From Gnetum montanum (taxonomy: Eukaryota; Streptophyta; Gnetopsida; Gnetales; Gnetaceae), in NCBI GenBank assembly GCA_015680685.1, contig MNCI01025456.1:197980-261979 (forward strand): a DNA stretch of 64,000 nt. The letters are read 5' to 3'. A program made the position numbers and the translations under genes. The notes beneath the pieces were generated by a model, which saw only the letters and a program-made list of their open reading frames with translations, was not told the DNA's origin and searched no databases. The number at the start of each line of letters is the position of its first letter. Within the stretch, counting starts at the first letter, position 1. This document shows, in pieces, positions 32,291 through 43,657 of this stretch.

Positions 32291-32999
32291 GTTACAATAA
32301 TAAGATACCAGAGTCTATGAATATCAACTAGAAGTGATGAGCATCATTTAGAAGAATGAAGAAAGAAGGAGAATAGAAGAAGTAAGTACCAATGAAATAT
32401 ATAAGAAAAATGAAGTCCTAAAACAATAGCAGAGTCTATTAATATTGATTTTTATCATTATTTTTTCAGTATATCATAAATTACAAATATTGAGATAACA
32501 AAGGGATAATTAGTTCAATTTAAAGAGTTCATAAAGAAATGTTGCCAAGACATGTGTGATCCTTGTGACATAGGATCCAGTTTCTTAAAGAAGACGTGTC
32601 ACATCACCATTCAAATGGTATTGTTTTGCAACAACGATGGTATCATCATAATAAATGTTGTAATAAGAATTGAATGGAAAAGTTATAATTAGACCTAAAA
32701 GGACACATTATAATAACAAACATGTCTATTAAGATAACCTTTAGGAGTTTGACTTAAGTTATTTATACCCAATAATTAGAGATCATTTTAGTATGGAGTT
32801 GTAAAGGTAACAATGATAAGTAATGGGTGTTAGGTGAAGTGAGATAGGAAGGTGGCTAGTCATTCTTTCTAGCTAGTTATAGGCCTAACTATGGTGGCAA
32901 TGCTAGATTACCTTTCAGGGATAGATGCTCAAGGAAGATAATTCTAAGAAACCCTAAGAGCATGACCTAGATACATTATTCTACATCAATAAAGTTGTT
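32291..32999. other. No recognised feature
   Basis: AT-rich, many stops in all frames. It may be the decayed RNase H/IN continuation of the RT remnant at 31335, but I see no motif that proves it. Confidence 0.3.
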
Positions 33000-34748
33000 G
33001 AGGTCAACCTTGCCCAGGATAAGCATGGGACCATTATCAACAATACTGGTCTTCATTTAAACTTGGAAGCAGGAGTAGTGGCTAATCTGTCTGAAATGTC
33101 AATTCCCATGTCAGGCAAAGGCAAACTAAATTCAAGAAAACTGCAAGAAATTCCTGTTGCCCTAAACACTCTGCTTCAAACAAATGCCTCTGATTTTACG
33201 TTGGTAGCCTTGCATAAAAAGAAAATGTGCAATCAGGATACATCTTTCACATTCCTTGCAGACCCTTGTGGGCATATGCAATGACATTTATGAATGCAGG
33301 CATCAATAGCAGCCATTGGGCACCGATCTTCTATAGGGGACTATGTTTCTATCTATTCTGCACATTAGCAACTCAATTTCAGCAACCAATGGGCAGAGAA
33401 ATTTGTTTCTATTTATTCTACATTATTTTTGCATATTAGCAGGGAATGGGGTGCTCTCTTCAGATTCTATTAAAATTTGAATGCGTTGTTTGTTCTTGGG
33501 ATTCCTTGTTCTCTGGTTGCTGATTTATTTTATCAGCTACTGCTGCTAGCTTTAAAGCAAAGCAACTCTGAATTGTTTTACACCGTATATTTGAATTTAG
33601 CTTAAATTTGTTATTAATAAAAAAATGCATTACATAAAAATAAAAAACAAAAAACAAAAAAATACAAGTGTAACCGTGAGCCATGTTGTGTGAAAAAAAA
33701 AAAGGTATGATCGGTGGGACAGAGGAGGGGGGATTTCTTTTTTGGGTTTGGCCTTCTACGGGGAGTTCCTTTCAAGGAATGACGGGAGCCGATCCAGAAA
33801 AATAGGGCTAGAATTTCATAATTTCCGAACTCGGATATGTTTCTTTTATAGGTTGAAACTCAGTATTTTACGGGTACTCAGGCCTGCATCATTTTTTGCT
33901 TGGCTCCTCTGCATCTATAAATTCATGTTGTGGCAGCCTTGGCACGGGGATGTGTAAACGCTGCTTCTCCTCGCAGATTTGCTGCAACTTTTGTTTTTGA
34001 ACTTTGCTCCAGCAAATTGCTTGCCCGCTCCGACGAACACTAAAAACTACATTTTACATTTTGCTGTGTTTTTTCTGGTGCCGTTGTTTGTGATTACGGT
34101 GTAAGGGTCTTTGGTTGTTACCACCAGTGGTCCTGCTTTTGAATCCCACCTTATGTAATGGAGCTGTTTTGACTGATTCATCAGCGAATAAGGATTGCTG
34201 TTGGATCTTGAATTTGGAGGATTGGATCGTAGACTGATTGATTGGTGGCCATTGAATCTGGCATTGTTTGAATGATTATTCATCTGTTCTGTTTGTGTGG
34301 CTTAATCTTCTCTTGTAGGAAAGGAAGGATCCAAGCAGGTGGTCAAAGGTGATGTGGAGCAGGGAGATCTTGGACTGCGGCTCCCAAATCATCAGATCCT
34401 GGAGTAGCCACTCAAGCAACTGACAGCAACAACTGAGGGTAGCACTTGTAGTTGATGATGCCCTTTACTAGCAACATCATAGAACGACGACGGTGGTCAA
34501 GTGGCAGTGGAATCAAATAAATTTTAATTTAATTTCAATTTTCCTTTTGTATTGTTTACTTTTCAAAAAGAAAGAAAAATTGCACAAATGTTTAACTTTA
34601 ATTTTGGATATTTTACTATGTTTTTTGTTTGTTATAATGGAAACAGAATTCAAAATTTTCAGTATTTTGTTTGGATTATTATTATTATTATAGTTTTCTA
34701 AAATGACTTTTCACATGTGTTAGTGTGTCCAAAATTTACACATCAACA
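33000..34748. other. Unassigned island, possible promoter/leader or LTR
   Basis: This stretch looks different from its surroundings: it has more G and C, no similarity to any other part of the window, and less obvious decay. It contains TCTATAAATTCATG (about 33916), a pyrimidine-rich segment with TTCTCCTCGCAG (about 33965-33980), and TAATCTTCTCTTGTAG|GAAAGG (about 34303-34325), which resembles a splice acceptor. Frames of 73 and 71 codons at 33063 and 33742 have no recognised family. It could be the 5' part of a host gene, or the LTR and leader of F1, whose gag begins at 35325 and which has a weak primer-site-like TTTTTGGTGC at 34750. Confidence 0.3.
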
Positions 34749-34749
34749 T

Positions 34750-35324
34750 CTTTTTGGTGCTAAAAGGAGGGCTAATTTTCCAACCTCTATTTTCCTATTA
34801 TGTTTATAAAAAAAAATCAATTTTTCTATTTTTTTCTTGTTGATTTGCACTATCTGTTTCTATTTTTTCTTTCCTGTTTTCATTCCTATTTCTATTCTTA
34901 TTATCAATTTATAAATTTTAAAGATTTTTCTTTTTTTGTAGTTTTCGAAAATTTCTATTGTCTATTCTTGTTAACATTCATCTATTTTTAGTTCTGTTGT
35001 TCCGAAAATCCAATTTATTTTCCTACTTCAATTTTTGATTAGGTTACCTAAAACCTTTAGTGGCCTATATCTAATACCAATTTCAGTTTTATTGCTCTAT
35101 TTTAGTTTCATTTTCAAATCTCCAAATTTATACTCTAACAATCCTTGCCTTAGCTCTAGCTTTGGTGAGGTGATTTAACTCATTCTACTTTTCATTTACT
35201 TTTCTAAAATCTTACAATTTCAATTTTCTTTGTAAAAATAAAAATATAGTATTTAAATATTTTTCCATTTTCTTTAATTTTCACAGTTTATTAGCATTTT
35301 ACATTTCTTGTTATTTTTCATTTT
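34750..35324 (+). repeat. Leader of F1
   Basis: T-rich noncoding stretch before F1 gag. Its last 50 bases (TTTTACATTTCTTG...CATTTTATGAG) match the leader of F2 (56810-56840). TTTTTGGTGC at 34750 might be a decayed primer site, but the following bases fit tRNA-Asp poorly. Confidence 0.4.
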
Positions 35325-36935
35325 ATGAGTGACTCTTCTTATAAAACATCTCAACAAAGAGCTTCTACTCCTACCCCTAGTCAACCAACTACTTGTCATT
35401 TCACTTTTAAAAAAAATGAGCTTCACTTTTTCCAAGTTCAATTCTTAGAAATTTTGGACTAGGATGTCAGCCCATCAACCCTTGGCTCTCTTGGTAATAA
35501 ATTATTTTAACTTTAATAACTACCATGACATACCAAAACCCCTTTAAAACATAAATATGTTCTTCGATTCTACAACCCCTATGAGTGACGTCCGCCAACA
35601 CATACAATGTTTTAAAACCTTACTAAAGATCTACAACATTGTACATAATGATATGGCATGCAAGGTATTCGTAACAACATTTAGGACCAAAGTAACCCAA
35701 TAGTTCTTAATGCTTCCTGATGCCTCTATTAACACATGGCAAAAATTCAAAAACAAATTTTTAAATCAGTTTAACAAATTCACAAGCTCTGCTATTGCAT
35801 CAAGTAACTTCACTAACTTAAAAAAGCTACCTCGGGAAAATGTTAGAGATTATAACCTTAGATTTCTTTAACAACTTGCCTATGTGCCTATATACTCAAC
35901 TTCTATCTCTCTACCATCAATCCATTTTTTGTTTATGCCATCAAATTTGATTCCAACATAATATAAATACAAAGTGCAATGTCTAAAGCTATGGAATTAG
36001 ACCAAATAACCCTTATGAATACAATCCAAACCCAATTTGGGATAATGAGTGTTAGTAATCCTATGCAATCAAACCCTCTACTCTTACCAACTTTTCAAAC
36101 GTCTAATGTTATGCCTCAAACTATTTCTCCCTTTCAACTAACTCAACCTTTGAGTAATTACTCTCAATCTCTCATGTCCTCTTCATTCTTACCATCCAAC
36201 ACTAGTTTGAATGATGACCAATCAAAAGCCTTAATCTAATCCATTATAAACACAAGTAGGACATTGAATTCTATCGAACCACCAAACCAAACTCAAGATC
36301 AGATGACTCAAATACTCACTTCACTACAAAAACTATCCAATGAAGTGGTTGAGCTAAAAAGAAACAATAACAAAGGTCCTATACAACAAGAAAAACCAAG
36401 TACATCAATCAACGATGATTATTGTCATCTTCATAACACAAGGTAACATTCCAAAAAGACTTGTCCTCAATTCTTGGCATTGTATGGTGATAATACCCAA
36501 GGGCAATAAAATGGGAAAACGCCTATCATGATCCTTAATGTACCTCATGAGACAGAAAATGAAGAGGTTTCCTCATTAGAACAAGTTATGAAAAACAACC
36601 CTAACCCACATAACACTTACTATCGTAAACTTAGTAACATTGTAAACACCACACAACAACAAACTAGGAATAATTCCTATACACCTCTAAATAGAAGAGT
36701 TCCTAGTCAAAACAATGCAAACAACTAATCTTGGTCACCCCAAGTAACTTCCCCACAACAACTAAACCCCCCTTCTATCCTTAGAAGAGCCCCACCTCAA
36801 CCAAAAGCCAATGACATACCTAAGACTTACAATCTAGTTGAGGATTTGAAGAAAATCAAAGCTAACATTTCAATGTATGACCTATTACACTTTAATGAAA
36901 TGAAAGAGGTGATTTAGAACATAGTTCATGCACAT
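35325..36935 (+). pseudogene. gag of F1 (Ty3/gypsy, second family)
   Basis: ATG at 35325 (MSDSSYKTSQ). In a shifted frame from about 35510 it gives the gag capsid pattern: DVRQHIQCFKTLLKIYNIVH (about 35587-35645), DMACKVFVTTFRTKVTQxFL, TWQKFKNKFLNQFNKF (about 35730-35785) and ENVRDYNLRFLxQLAYVP (about 35835-35890), which fits the retrotransposon gag family. Later open stretches (35979-36239, 36264-36446, 36528-36728) encode a Gln/Asn/Pro-rich region with an atypical knuckle CHLHNTRxHSKKTCPQF (about 36423-36475) and YNLVEDLKKIKANISMYDLL (about 36828-36890). F2 (56835 on) is the same family. Several stops and frame changes. Confidence 0.65.
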
Positions 36936-37320
36936 TTGACCAAAAAAGAATCCCCAATCCTTGAAAGGAATGTTCACTTTGCTAAAAGTCCTAACATGCT
37001 ATCAATGAAAAACATAAACAATTCGATGTCAAATAAGAAAGATCACCCCCCTTTCTTAAAAACATTGATCATTTTAGGGAAGAATGTTCACAACTATTTA
37101 ATAGATTCCAGTGCAACTGTTAGTGTCATGCCTCTTGATGTTTGTAATGCCTTAGGAGCACAAATGATACCACAAACAAAAAATGTGATTCAACTCAATG
37201 GATCTGACGTACCTATGGTAGGATTATTAAAAGGAGCAAAGGTACAACTTAAGCAATACCCTACATTTATATGTTATACAGACATCCTAGTAGCTAACAT
37301 GGCACCCATCTATGGTACTC
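36936..37320 (+). pseudogene. Retropepsin-like protease of F1
   Basis: An open stretch directly after gag encodes FLKTLIILGKNVHNYLID, then SSATVSVMPLDVCNALGAQM, QLNGSDVPMVGLLKGAKVQL and the start of the second half (FICYTDILVANMAP). The active-site triplet expected as D(S/T)G is DSS, so the glycine is lost and the enzyme is probably dead. The family-typical D-GA-V-VMP--V--LG pattern is otherwise clear. At about 37315 the similarity stops and unrelated Ser/His/Arg/Lys codons follow, so the domain is cut before its end. Confidence 0.65.
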
Positions 37321-37461
37321 CTACTAACCACCATGAGTCCACAACCACCTCAAAGAGCAATCATCACTCTAGAAAGAGAAGAAAAGAGAAGAAGAAACAA
37401 CAAGCCTTAGTTAGAGGGATGCCTTCATGCATGGGTAACATGTCATTCCAGCCCCAGCCCA
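37321..37461. other. Short filler between F1 and G
   Basis: About 140 bp of A-rich sequence with GCATGGGTAACATGTC (also seen near 5014). It joins the cut F1 protease to the cut LTR of G, so it marks a rearrangement junction. Confidence 0.3.
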
Positions 37462-37778
37462 TTTTTGTGTTAGGAATAGTTAGAGATTAGTTAATTCTTA
37501 GATTAATTAGTTAGTTAAACATTAAAATTACTTTATTCTTTATTCTTTAGCAACTTAATTCATAAAAGATAAAATGATAAAAATCATATGCCTTAGTTAC
37601 ACTTAACCATACACTTGCACTTCATAAGTGTAACTGGGAAGACAACGATTGCTAGAATTAGATTCACCTCCTAGAGTTTGTGTACTTAGAAAGCTAAAGT
37701 CCTTGGAATTCAACCAGATTATTGAGTGAATGCTAATGATTTGTATGGTTGGATGTAAGGTATACTAACTACTCATCA
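37462..37778 (+). repeat. 5' LTR remnant of G (U5 only)
   Basis: Starts within U5 (GTTAGGAATAGTTAG) and ends CTACTCATCA at 37778. The U5 stem is the best in the window: GTTACACTTA (37596-37605) with TAAGTGTAAC (37625-37634), extending outward with A-U, two G-U and a C-G pair. Loop AACCATAC overlaps the stem end (37605-37612), and GTATGGTT lies at 37743-37750. U3 and R are missing. Confidence 0.8.
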
Positions 37779-37779
37779 T

Positions 37780-37799
37780 TGGCACTATTATCGGGGACT
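37780..37799 (+). other. Primer-binding site of G
   Basis: TGGCACTATTATCGGGGACT one base after the LTR end, a decayed form of TGGCGCCGTTGCCGGGG (tRNA-Asp type). Confidence 0.75.
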
Positions 37800-37936
37800 T
37801 TAGCTAGTTTCATGCACTATCTAGAACTTAGTGAAAAAAATCATTTAACATTGTTGGATCGAACCTTAAATTCGCAATCATTCTAACACTAACAACAATT
37901 GTAAAAAGCACACTATTAATTTTCTTCTAATCTAAA

Positions 37937-40480
37937 ATGTCTTCTTCTCACAAGGATGATTCTCATTCAAAATTTAAGCACACATCCAATCCAAGAAATG
38001 AATGATCAAATTAGCTAGTGCCCCAGCAATGCCATGTGGTATATACTCATCTTGATGAGTATGTGCTCAATTTCACCTTCATCTTGCACTAAGATGACTA
38101 GCTATAATGGAGAGATATGGAGGACAACATTGTGTTTCTGCATAATCAATCAATTCCTAGGATGTTGCCCTAAACTCTTATGAGGTTTGACATCCAAGGG
38201 TTGCATGCTAATATCATTTGGTATTCCTTCTCTCATGGTGGTGGTAGGGCAACATACCAATGATGCTAATGATACCACATTGTGTAAGACCATGACTCAA
38301 GGGATTATCATCCCACCAAAGCATAATGCAAAATTGATCAATAATAGGAGAAGCATTATTCAACTTTGAAGAAAAAATAGTTCAATAACCCCTTGTTCCT
38401 ACTAGGCTAAAGAGACAATTCTCATTTCACTGACTCTTCTCCCCTTGGATTTACTAAAGGAGGCTTGAACTAGAATTTATAGTCAACTGTAAAAAATCTT
38501 GGTTTAGGTAAGAACAGGTCCCATGATCATGGAGGATCGAAAGATAGGAGTCATGGTAGGGACAAGGATAGGCATCACAATGATGATTGTTGCCATGATC
38601 ATTGATGAGGGGGTGGTAGGCACCATGGTGCTATTCCTCCTTTCTCTTCACCTTCATCATCCTCTTCCTCCTCCTCAAGCTCTAAGTAAAGTTGTAGAGG
38701 AGATGACTGTGATGAAGGTGACTAATGGATTAGAAATGATCATGATCATAGGGCCCATCGAGATGATCAAAATTAGGGGTGTGGGCATTCAAGGGAGGCC
38801 CACCACAATGAGAGAAGGAATAACAAATGGCATCATTGGCATCATGGCCATCACAAAGGCCATGACCATGATGAGCCTTTTCTTGCTACTCGAAACATGT
38901 TGAACATTGCAGAGGCAGTCAAAATTATAATAAGTCATGTGAAAGATAGCCAAATAAAGTAGTTCGATATGAAAAACATCCTCAAATTTGAAGGTGGATA
39001 TAACTTAGAGATCTGTAGAACCATCTATAAGCCTTTCACAACACTAGTGCCTTGCATAACATAGAAAATGAATGGCAAAACGTTAAGTTGTATCCCAAGA
39101 CACTCATAAAAAAAGTAGAAAGTTTGTATGAATCTTTGAAGCTAGAATCAATTTGTAGATGGAGTATGATGCTTGAGCTACTTGATGACAAATATTAGAC
39201 ATACTCTCGAGTGTCCAACTTGCGAAAGAAAATCCAAGGTTGGAGATAATGAACACATGAATCCTTGGATGTAGCCATGGGCATGTACTATTCTCTTTCA
39301 CACAGATGTCCTAGCCATGGTTATTCTCAAAGCAAGTAGCTTTGTCATATCATAGATGGGCTTTAATCAAAAATGAGAAGAATCCTTAGGGTTTATGCCC
39401 AAGGAACACTGTCAAAACTTAGAGCCCATCATATCCAAAGGCTCATTGAGTAGGTTTCCAAAGAAGAAGGAGAGCTCAGAAAAAGAGAAAGTGTAGAAGA
39501 GTACAATTGGGACCCTTCCATCAAAAAAAAAAAGAAGGCGCAACGAAAAACCTTGTCAATCCAAAAATATATCTTTAAGATTTCAGTCAAGATAGATAAA
39601 ATGTGGGACTCTTTGAATGAAAAGTTCCAAACTACTTTAAAAATAGCAGAGGCATCCATAGAGTGGTTGTGATCATAGAAGAAGGAAGAAAGTTAAATGT
39701 GTCCACCAAAGGGGTAAGGGAAAATTTGTTGCCATAGAAGAGGTTTTGGAGTCTAAATTAGATGATGATAGTGGATGTAACATCTACCAATACAAACATC
39801 ATAAGGGATGTTATCCTATTATGTTACACTTGCAGGAATCTAGGATGTATGCTTTGAATCCTAGATTAGTGAGAATGGAAACACCTAAAAGGTTACCTTA
39901 TCCTCAAGGCAATCTAAGGTAGTACCACCAATAACAAGCCTATTATCCAAGTGGAGCTCCACCATAACCTTTTGAGTAGTACCATTAATGGTAGCACCCA
40001 TAGTCATGGGGGATGCCACCATGAAGGTAGTAGTACCTTTATAGATAGCCTAATCCATATGGGTACTATGTTTAGCAACCCATGTCTCCACATGACTCTT
40101 CCAATCATGCCTCATTCCAACGTCACTACTACCATCCTGAGTATTACAGAGCTCATTCTCCATCTCCAAGATGGAAATACCCATATCCTTATCATCCTTC
40201 TCATCTTTCTATGCATGTCCCTCTTTTCTCAACCCAATTACCATCTATTTCATCAATGTAACATGAAATTCTAGCTCATTCATAGCAACTTAACACTACT
40301 AGGGCTAGTAACTTATAGCTGACTCCTTAGTCAAGTGGTTTGAAATATAGACCCAAAAAAAAGATCATTCTTCTAAACCAATAGTCATACAAAGCCCGCA
40401 TAGACTCATGCAGCTAATAACACTACTTATTTTTCATCCTCTACATCCAATCCACTTGAGTCCCCTTCAAACTAAACACC
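37937..40480 (+). pseudogene. gag of G
   Basis: ATG 37937 (MSSSHKDDSHSK) as in A, B and H. Pieces match A gag in order: VYTHLDEYVLNFTFILH (about 38040-38092), RDYHPTKA (about 38300), the His/Asp/Arg/Met-rich linker (38523-38903), a CRWSMMLELLDDKY-like capsid segment (about 39155-39200), the LRKRESVEEYNWDPSIKKK-like segment (about 39475-39530), a helical KVDKMWDSLNEKFQT part, the knuckle CNIYQYKHHKGCYP (about 39778-39820, second Cys lost), ALNPRL, and a Pro/Tyr-rich tail to about 40300. Frames change often. Confidence 0.65.
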
Positions 40481-40489
40481 TCTCAAAGT

Positions 40490-40990
40490 GCATATCGTCA
40501 TGTTAGCCCATAGGGGCAACTGATTGGATAAAGGCTAGCTATCTTCCTAGGAAAAGATCTGATCCTAGGAATCCCTTAATCTATTTGCAAATCACTGAGA
40601 ATAAGCCTTCTAAAGATTTTCTAGATTTAAATTTTGGTGTTAATATAATTTTCCATTACATGCACAAATCCTGAAACCTACCTCCACTCGAGAAGAGTAA
40701 CATCAATCTTAAGTTAGCAAACCAATCCATCATTATTTCCTTGGGATTAGTGGAGAACATTATGACCACATTCTATGGGTGGTCCTATCCTACTAACTTC
40801 CTAGTGATCCATGTTGAAAATTGCAAAGGAACTTCCCAAGCGTCATGGACAAGGCTTGACTAAGTACCATTGATGCATAGTTGGGAATTTGAGATCTTTC
40901 CTTAGAGATTTCAAAAGAAAATGCATTTGGAAAGATCAAGAAGAAGAAAGTTCCATGCATTGCATATAGTGATGCAGGGTGCAATGATGT
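40490..40990 (+). pseudogene. Protease of G
   Basis: Pieces match A PR: ATDWIKASYLPRKRSDPRNP (about 40518-40577), then the active-site region (about 40615-40650), where the expected LLDSGSRVNLIS reads DLNFGVNIIF-like with the DSG lost, LEKSNINLKLANQSIIISLG (about 40695-40750) and CGWSYPTNFLVIHVEN (about 40778-40825). A linker with ATKQEDTQWLTT-like sequence follows (41060-41130); H keeps the same linker at 62770-62815, and A and B keep only its first part before the pol gap. Confidence 0.6.
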
Positions 40991-41499
40991 GCAAAAGCTA
41001 TGGATCATAAAAGGCACATCAATCACAACATGCAAATGGTATGCAAATAAATTAGAAATCCAAAGATGCCTATATGTAGTAGCTATAAAACAAGAGGATA
41101 CCCAGTGGCTAACAACTAATCCTGATAGTAGCACACTTTGCATGAAAACTATTGAGAGCCTAAGATGTGCCTATGTTGAAGGCATGGATGAACTAAAGCA
41201 AGTTCATCTCTAACTCTCTAATGATGAAGCTGATGATACCTATTTGAAAGAGTTGGAAATCCTTGAAAATTTCAAACATGAACCCTTAGAGTTAAAAATT
41301 CTACCTATTGGCATGAAGTATGCATTTCTAAAAATGGCAAGTTAGTGATAATCAATGTAAACCTTGCTTTTAAGCAAAAAGAGAAGTTGTTGAACATGGT
41401 TAATAGATGACCAACAACCTTTGCTTGGTCATAGCCTGAACTCATTAGGATTTCTCCTTAGATATATTAGCATCACATCTATACTAATCCTTCCATCAA

Positions 41500-42661
41500 G
41501 CCAAACAAGTAGTAGGAGCAATGGTTGAATCCCAAATTGAAGAAAATTATCAAGAAGGAAATTGAACAACTCCTTAAGATGAGGTTCATCTATCCACTTG
41601 CAAATAGTGAGTGGATCAGCCCACTTGAAATCATGTCAAAGAATGATGGCAAGTGGAGGGTGTGTATTGATTTTAGGCTGTTGAACATGATGACCTACAA
41701 AGATCATTTTCTGTTGCCATTTCTGGACTAGGTGTTGGACATCATTTCTAAGCATTGTTTGTATATCTTTTTCAATGGTTATAGTGACTATAACTAAATT
41801 TATAGTGCATGTAAGATTAGGCCAAAACTACATTCATAAGTTCCTAGGGAACTTTTGCATATAGAAAGATGTCATTTGGTCTATGTAATGCCTTTGCAAC
41901 CTTCCAATGCCTTATCCTTAGCATTTTTTGGTAACAGATAGGTAGTGGAATGGAAGTTTTCATATATGACTTCTCCACCTATGGTGCTATGTTCAAGCAA
42001 GCCCTGGACCATCTTGAGTAAGTTCTTAAAAGATGCATGGAGAAAAATCTTCAACTTAATTTGTAAAAGATCCATCTGATGGTTGAGGAGGGAATTATGC
42101 TTAGACATAGGATTTCTCAAGTAGGGATTAAGGTGGACCTTGAAAAGATTAGGGTTATTCAAGGAATAACTTGCCAATTGGAAACTGATAAAAATGTCTG
42201 ATCATTCCTTGAACACACTAGCTACTACGCGCTATTCATAGAGAATTTCTCTAAGATTGTAAAACTATTGGTCAAGCTTACAAAGAAATATGCTCCATTC
42301 ATATTGACTAAGGAATGTGAAAAGGCATTCCAACAACTTAAAGAAAAGCTTGTAGAAAATCCAATTCTATGAGCACTTGATTGATTCTGTCCATTTCACA
42401 TCATGACAGACATATCAAACCTACCTTTGAAGTTGTGCTTACATAGGTTGATAATCAAAAACATCCATACTACATTCACTACAGAAGTCGAAGCATTGTG
42501 GGTGCATAGTTGAACTACGCCATAATAGAGAAAGAGCTGATGGTAGTAGTGTATGCCTTGGAGAAGTTCAGGCACTATGTGCTTGGATACAAGATGTTTG
42601 TACACATATACCATAATGCCATTCACTTCCTAATGAATAAATAGATGGTGATTCCCTATGT
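41500..42661 (+). pseudogene. Reverse transcriptase/RNase H of G, interrupted by B
   Basis: An open stretch 41525-41731 encodes the RT start: LKKIIKKEIEQLLKMRFIYP, SEWISPLEIM, KWRVCIDFRLLNMMTYKDHF. Further pieces give VLDIISKH...FFNGYSDYN (about 41735-41800), MSFGLCNAFATFQCLI in a shifted frame (about 41870-41925), a decayed catalytic-box region (about 41955-41990), LGHRISQVGIKVDLEKIRVIQG-like sequence (about 42100-42165) and, near 42480-42600, the start of RNase H (YAIIEKELMVVVYALEKFRHY). RT copies RNA to DNA and RNase H removes the template. It matches H at 63195-63884 and resembles Athila/Tat RT. Element B is inserted at 42667. Confidence 0.75.
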
Positions 42662-42666
42662 CATAT
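42662..42666. repeat. Target-site duplication of B, left copy (CATAT)
   Basis: CATAT precedes the 5' LTR and is repeated at 49660-49664. Removing B and one copy restores a continuous pol sequence of G. Confidence 0.9.
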
Positions 42667-43512
42667 TGATGGGATGCGATATCGCATGGGCCGCGATATC
42701 GCATCCCCTGCGATATCACGTACACGATATTGCATCTTCCCCTGTGATATTGCATACGTGATATCGTAGCATGCCGCCAAATCTATAAATAAGAGGCAGC
42801 TCTCCCTTGTTTCTCAGTTTAGTCCTAGACCATAGTGAAACTCTAGCAGTTTTACCTCTTCATAGATAGAATAATTTCCATGTGCCTACAGTAGGAGTTC
42901 CAAAGTGAACGGATCTTTATTCGAGCAAATATTGTATCTGAACGAAAGTTTGTGTACAGAAATAAAGAAGAAATTTTGAATAATCCTTGCAGTGCATGGA
43001 CTAAGCTAAATAGGACTTCAATTACTACTATTTATTATTCATTGTTTAAATGCTTTATTAGTTAATTAAATCTCTCTCAACCCTTAACTCTTAGTTAAGT
43101 GCATTCAGTACGACTGCTTTGAGCACGTGCGTTATGCTTGGTAATCTCAACAACGAATAGCATTTGGTAATCCCTGAGGGTTGCATTGCTTCAGGGTGTG
43201 AACGGTAAGTGGGAATAGATACTGATGCTAGGTTAATCAAGATTTAGTTAGTTAAAGTTAGTTAATTAGTCTCTTCACCTTTTCCCTCATTAGCATAGGT
43301 GATAAAACATAAAAAGATATAAAAATCACATACCTTAGACTTACTTAATCATACAACCGTGAAAAATACAAGTAAGTATGGGAAGACAATGAACGATTAA
43401 CCCTAAGTGTTTCATAAGGCGTGTAGGCACTTAGTTTGTGGAGTTTGATCGGATCGTGTGTGTAATGCTCATATTCGTATGGTTGAGTGTAGGGGTACCT
43501 CGCCACTCATCA
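42667..43512 (+). repeat. 5' LTR of B
   Basis: Six palindromic sites in U3 (42675-42770), TATA TCTATAAATA at 42782, AATAAA at about 42960, U5 stem GACTTACTT (43338-43346) with AAGTAAGTA (43370-43378, last pair lost), loop AATCATAC (43347-43354, a G-U allowing change) and GTATGGTT 43477-43484. Confidence 0.9.
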
Positions 43513-43513
43513 T

Positions 43514-43533
43514 TGACGCCGTTGCTGGGGACT
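43514..43533 (+). other. Primer-binding site of B (best preserved, tRNA-Asp)
   Basis: TGACGCCGTTGCTGGGG matches 15 of 17 bases of TGGCGCCGTTGCCGGGG, the complement of the plant tRNA-Asp 3' end including CCA. It starts one base after the LTR. Confidence 0.85.
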
Positions 43534-43657
43534 AAGCTGCTTGTGTGCTAAGTAGAAGATAGGAAATCATCCACATCATTGGGAACCTTAAACAAACCCT
43601 TAGGATTAATCAGAAGAAATTTTAAACAACGATTAGTAGCACACCGATAAGATAACA

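Noticed and set aside
34493-34991. Phe/Leu-rich short frames resembling membrane peptides
   Set aside because: Simple T-rich leader sequence of F1; composition alone explains them.
38523-38903. 126-codon Met/Ile-rich frame that looks like a membrane protein
   Set aside because: It is an off-frame reading of the His/Asp/Arg linker of G gag (CAT/GAT-rich); the same effect is seen in H at 60821-61087.
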